From NCBI GenBank assembly GCA_030645955.1, contig JAUSMR010000210.1, positions 1-22,805 of the forward strand: a DNA stretch of 22,805 nt, in the 5' to 3' direction. Positions 22,669 through 22,805 of the stretch are shown in pieces. Positions within the stretch are counted from its first letter, which is position 1. Each line of letters starts with the position of its first letter. This stretch comes from Gallionella sp. (lineage in GTDB: Bacteria > Pseudomonadota > Gammaproteobacteria > Burkholderiales > Gallionellaceae). Made by a program: the position numbers and the translations under genes. Below the pieces are notes generated by a model that saw nothing but the letters and a program-made list of their open reading frames with translations, had not been told where the DNA came from and ran no database searches.

Positions 22669-22805
22669 TAGGGAAACGCAGATTTATTCACTCAATCCGT
22701 CATTGCGAGCGAAGCGTGGCAATCCAGTTGTTTGATATCAAACGAACTTCTGGATTGCCACGTCGCTACGCTCCTCGCAATGACGATTTAATCTGCGTTT
22801 CCTTA
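22669..22805 (+). mobile_element. 137-bp MITE-like palindromic element, copy 3
   Basis: It begins TAGGGAAACGCAGATTTATT and ends CTGCGTTTCCTTA exactly at the right edge of the window. It has the same length and orientation as copy 2, with only a few base changes. With copy 2 it flanks the BON-OmpA-DUF3494 part of cassette B as direct repeats about 4.6 kb apart. Confidence 0.85.

Overview
The window looks like a chromosomal segment of a Gram-negative betaproteobacterium. By recalled family resemblance (not tested) a Nitrosomonadales/Gallionellaceae-type organism fits best. Supporting signs are the CheR/CheD chemotaxis genes, a DUF1840 protein, a LapA-domain protein, many outer-membrane lipoproteins, and a relic of the PAS-protein N-terminus common in that group. 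No tRNA, rRNA, CRISPR array, phage gene or complete insertion sequence is visible.

Layout. 1-2575 is a chemotaxis/regulatory block: an HDOD protein, cheR and a cheD cut by the left edge, all on the minus strand, with a second cheD transcribed divergently. 2583-3560 encodes a periplasmic Sel1-repeat protein with a C-terminal SPOR domain. 3561-4793 holds a decayed PAS-protein relic, a 60-aa conserved-looking protein, a DUF1840 protein, and an AT-rich spacer with a short tandem repeat.

4794-8964 is envelope cassette A, all minus strand. In transcription order it encodes an ice-binding-like (DUF3494) lipoprotein, an OmpA-family porin, two BON-domain lipoproteins, a small coiled-coil protein and a two-helix membrane protein. 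8965-9823 is a long non-coding stretch containing the leader of cassette A and several intergenic repeats. 9824-10267 encodes an unrecognised exported protein. 10501-17032 is a two-partner secretion locus: a large tpsA adhesin followed by its tpsB transporter.

17132-22375 is envelope cassette B, again minus strand and in the same order as A: DUF3494 lipoprotein, OmpA-family protein, BON lipoprotein, coiled-coil protein, with a small LapA-type membrane protein last. The coiled-coil and BON proteins of A and B are close paralogues. The leaders of the two DUF3494 genes share several blocks, including a CRP-like palindrome. Three copies of a 137-bp palindromic, TA-bounded MITE-like element lie inside and at the right end of cassette B.

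The main idea from this window is a duplicated surface/envelope module: secreted ice-binding-like lipoprotein, peptidoglycan-anchoring OmpA, BON lipoprotein and coiled-coil protein. It flanks a two-partner adhesin and appears to be driven by a shared, undescribed upstream regulatory region. A role in surface attachment, ice or particle association, or envelope stress is inferred only from domain content.
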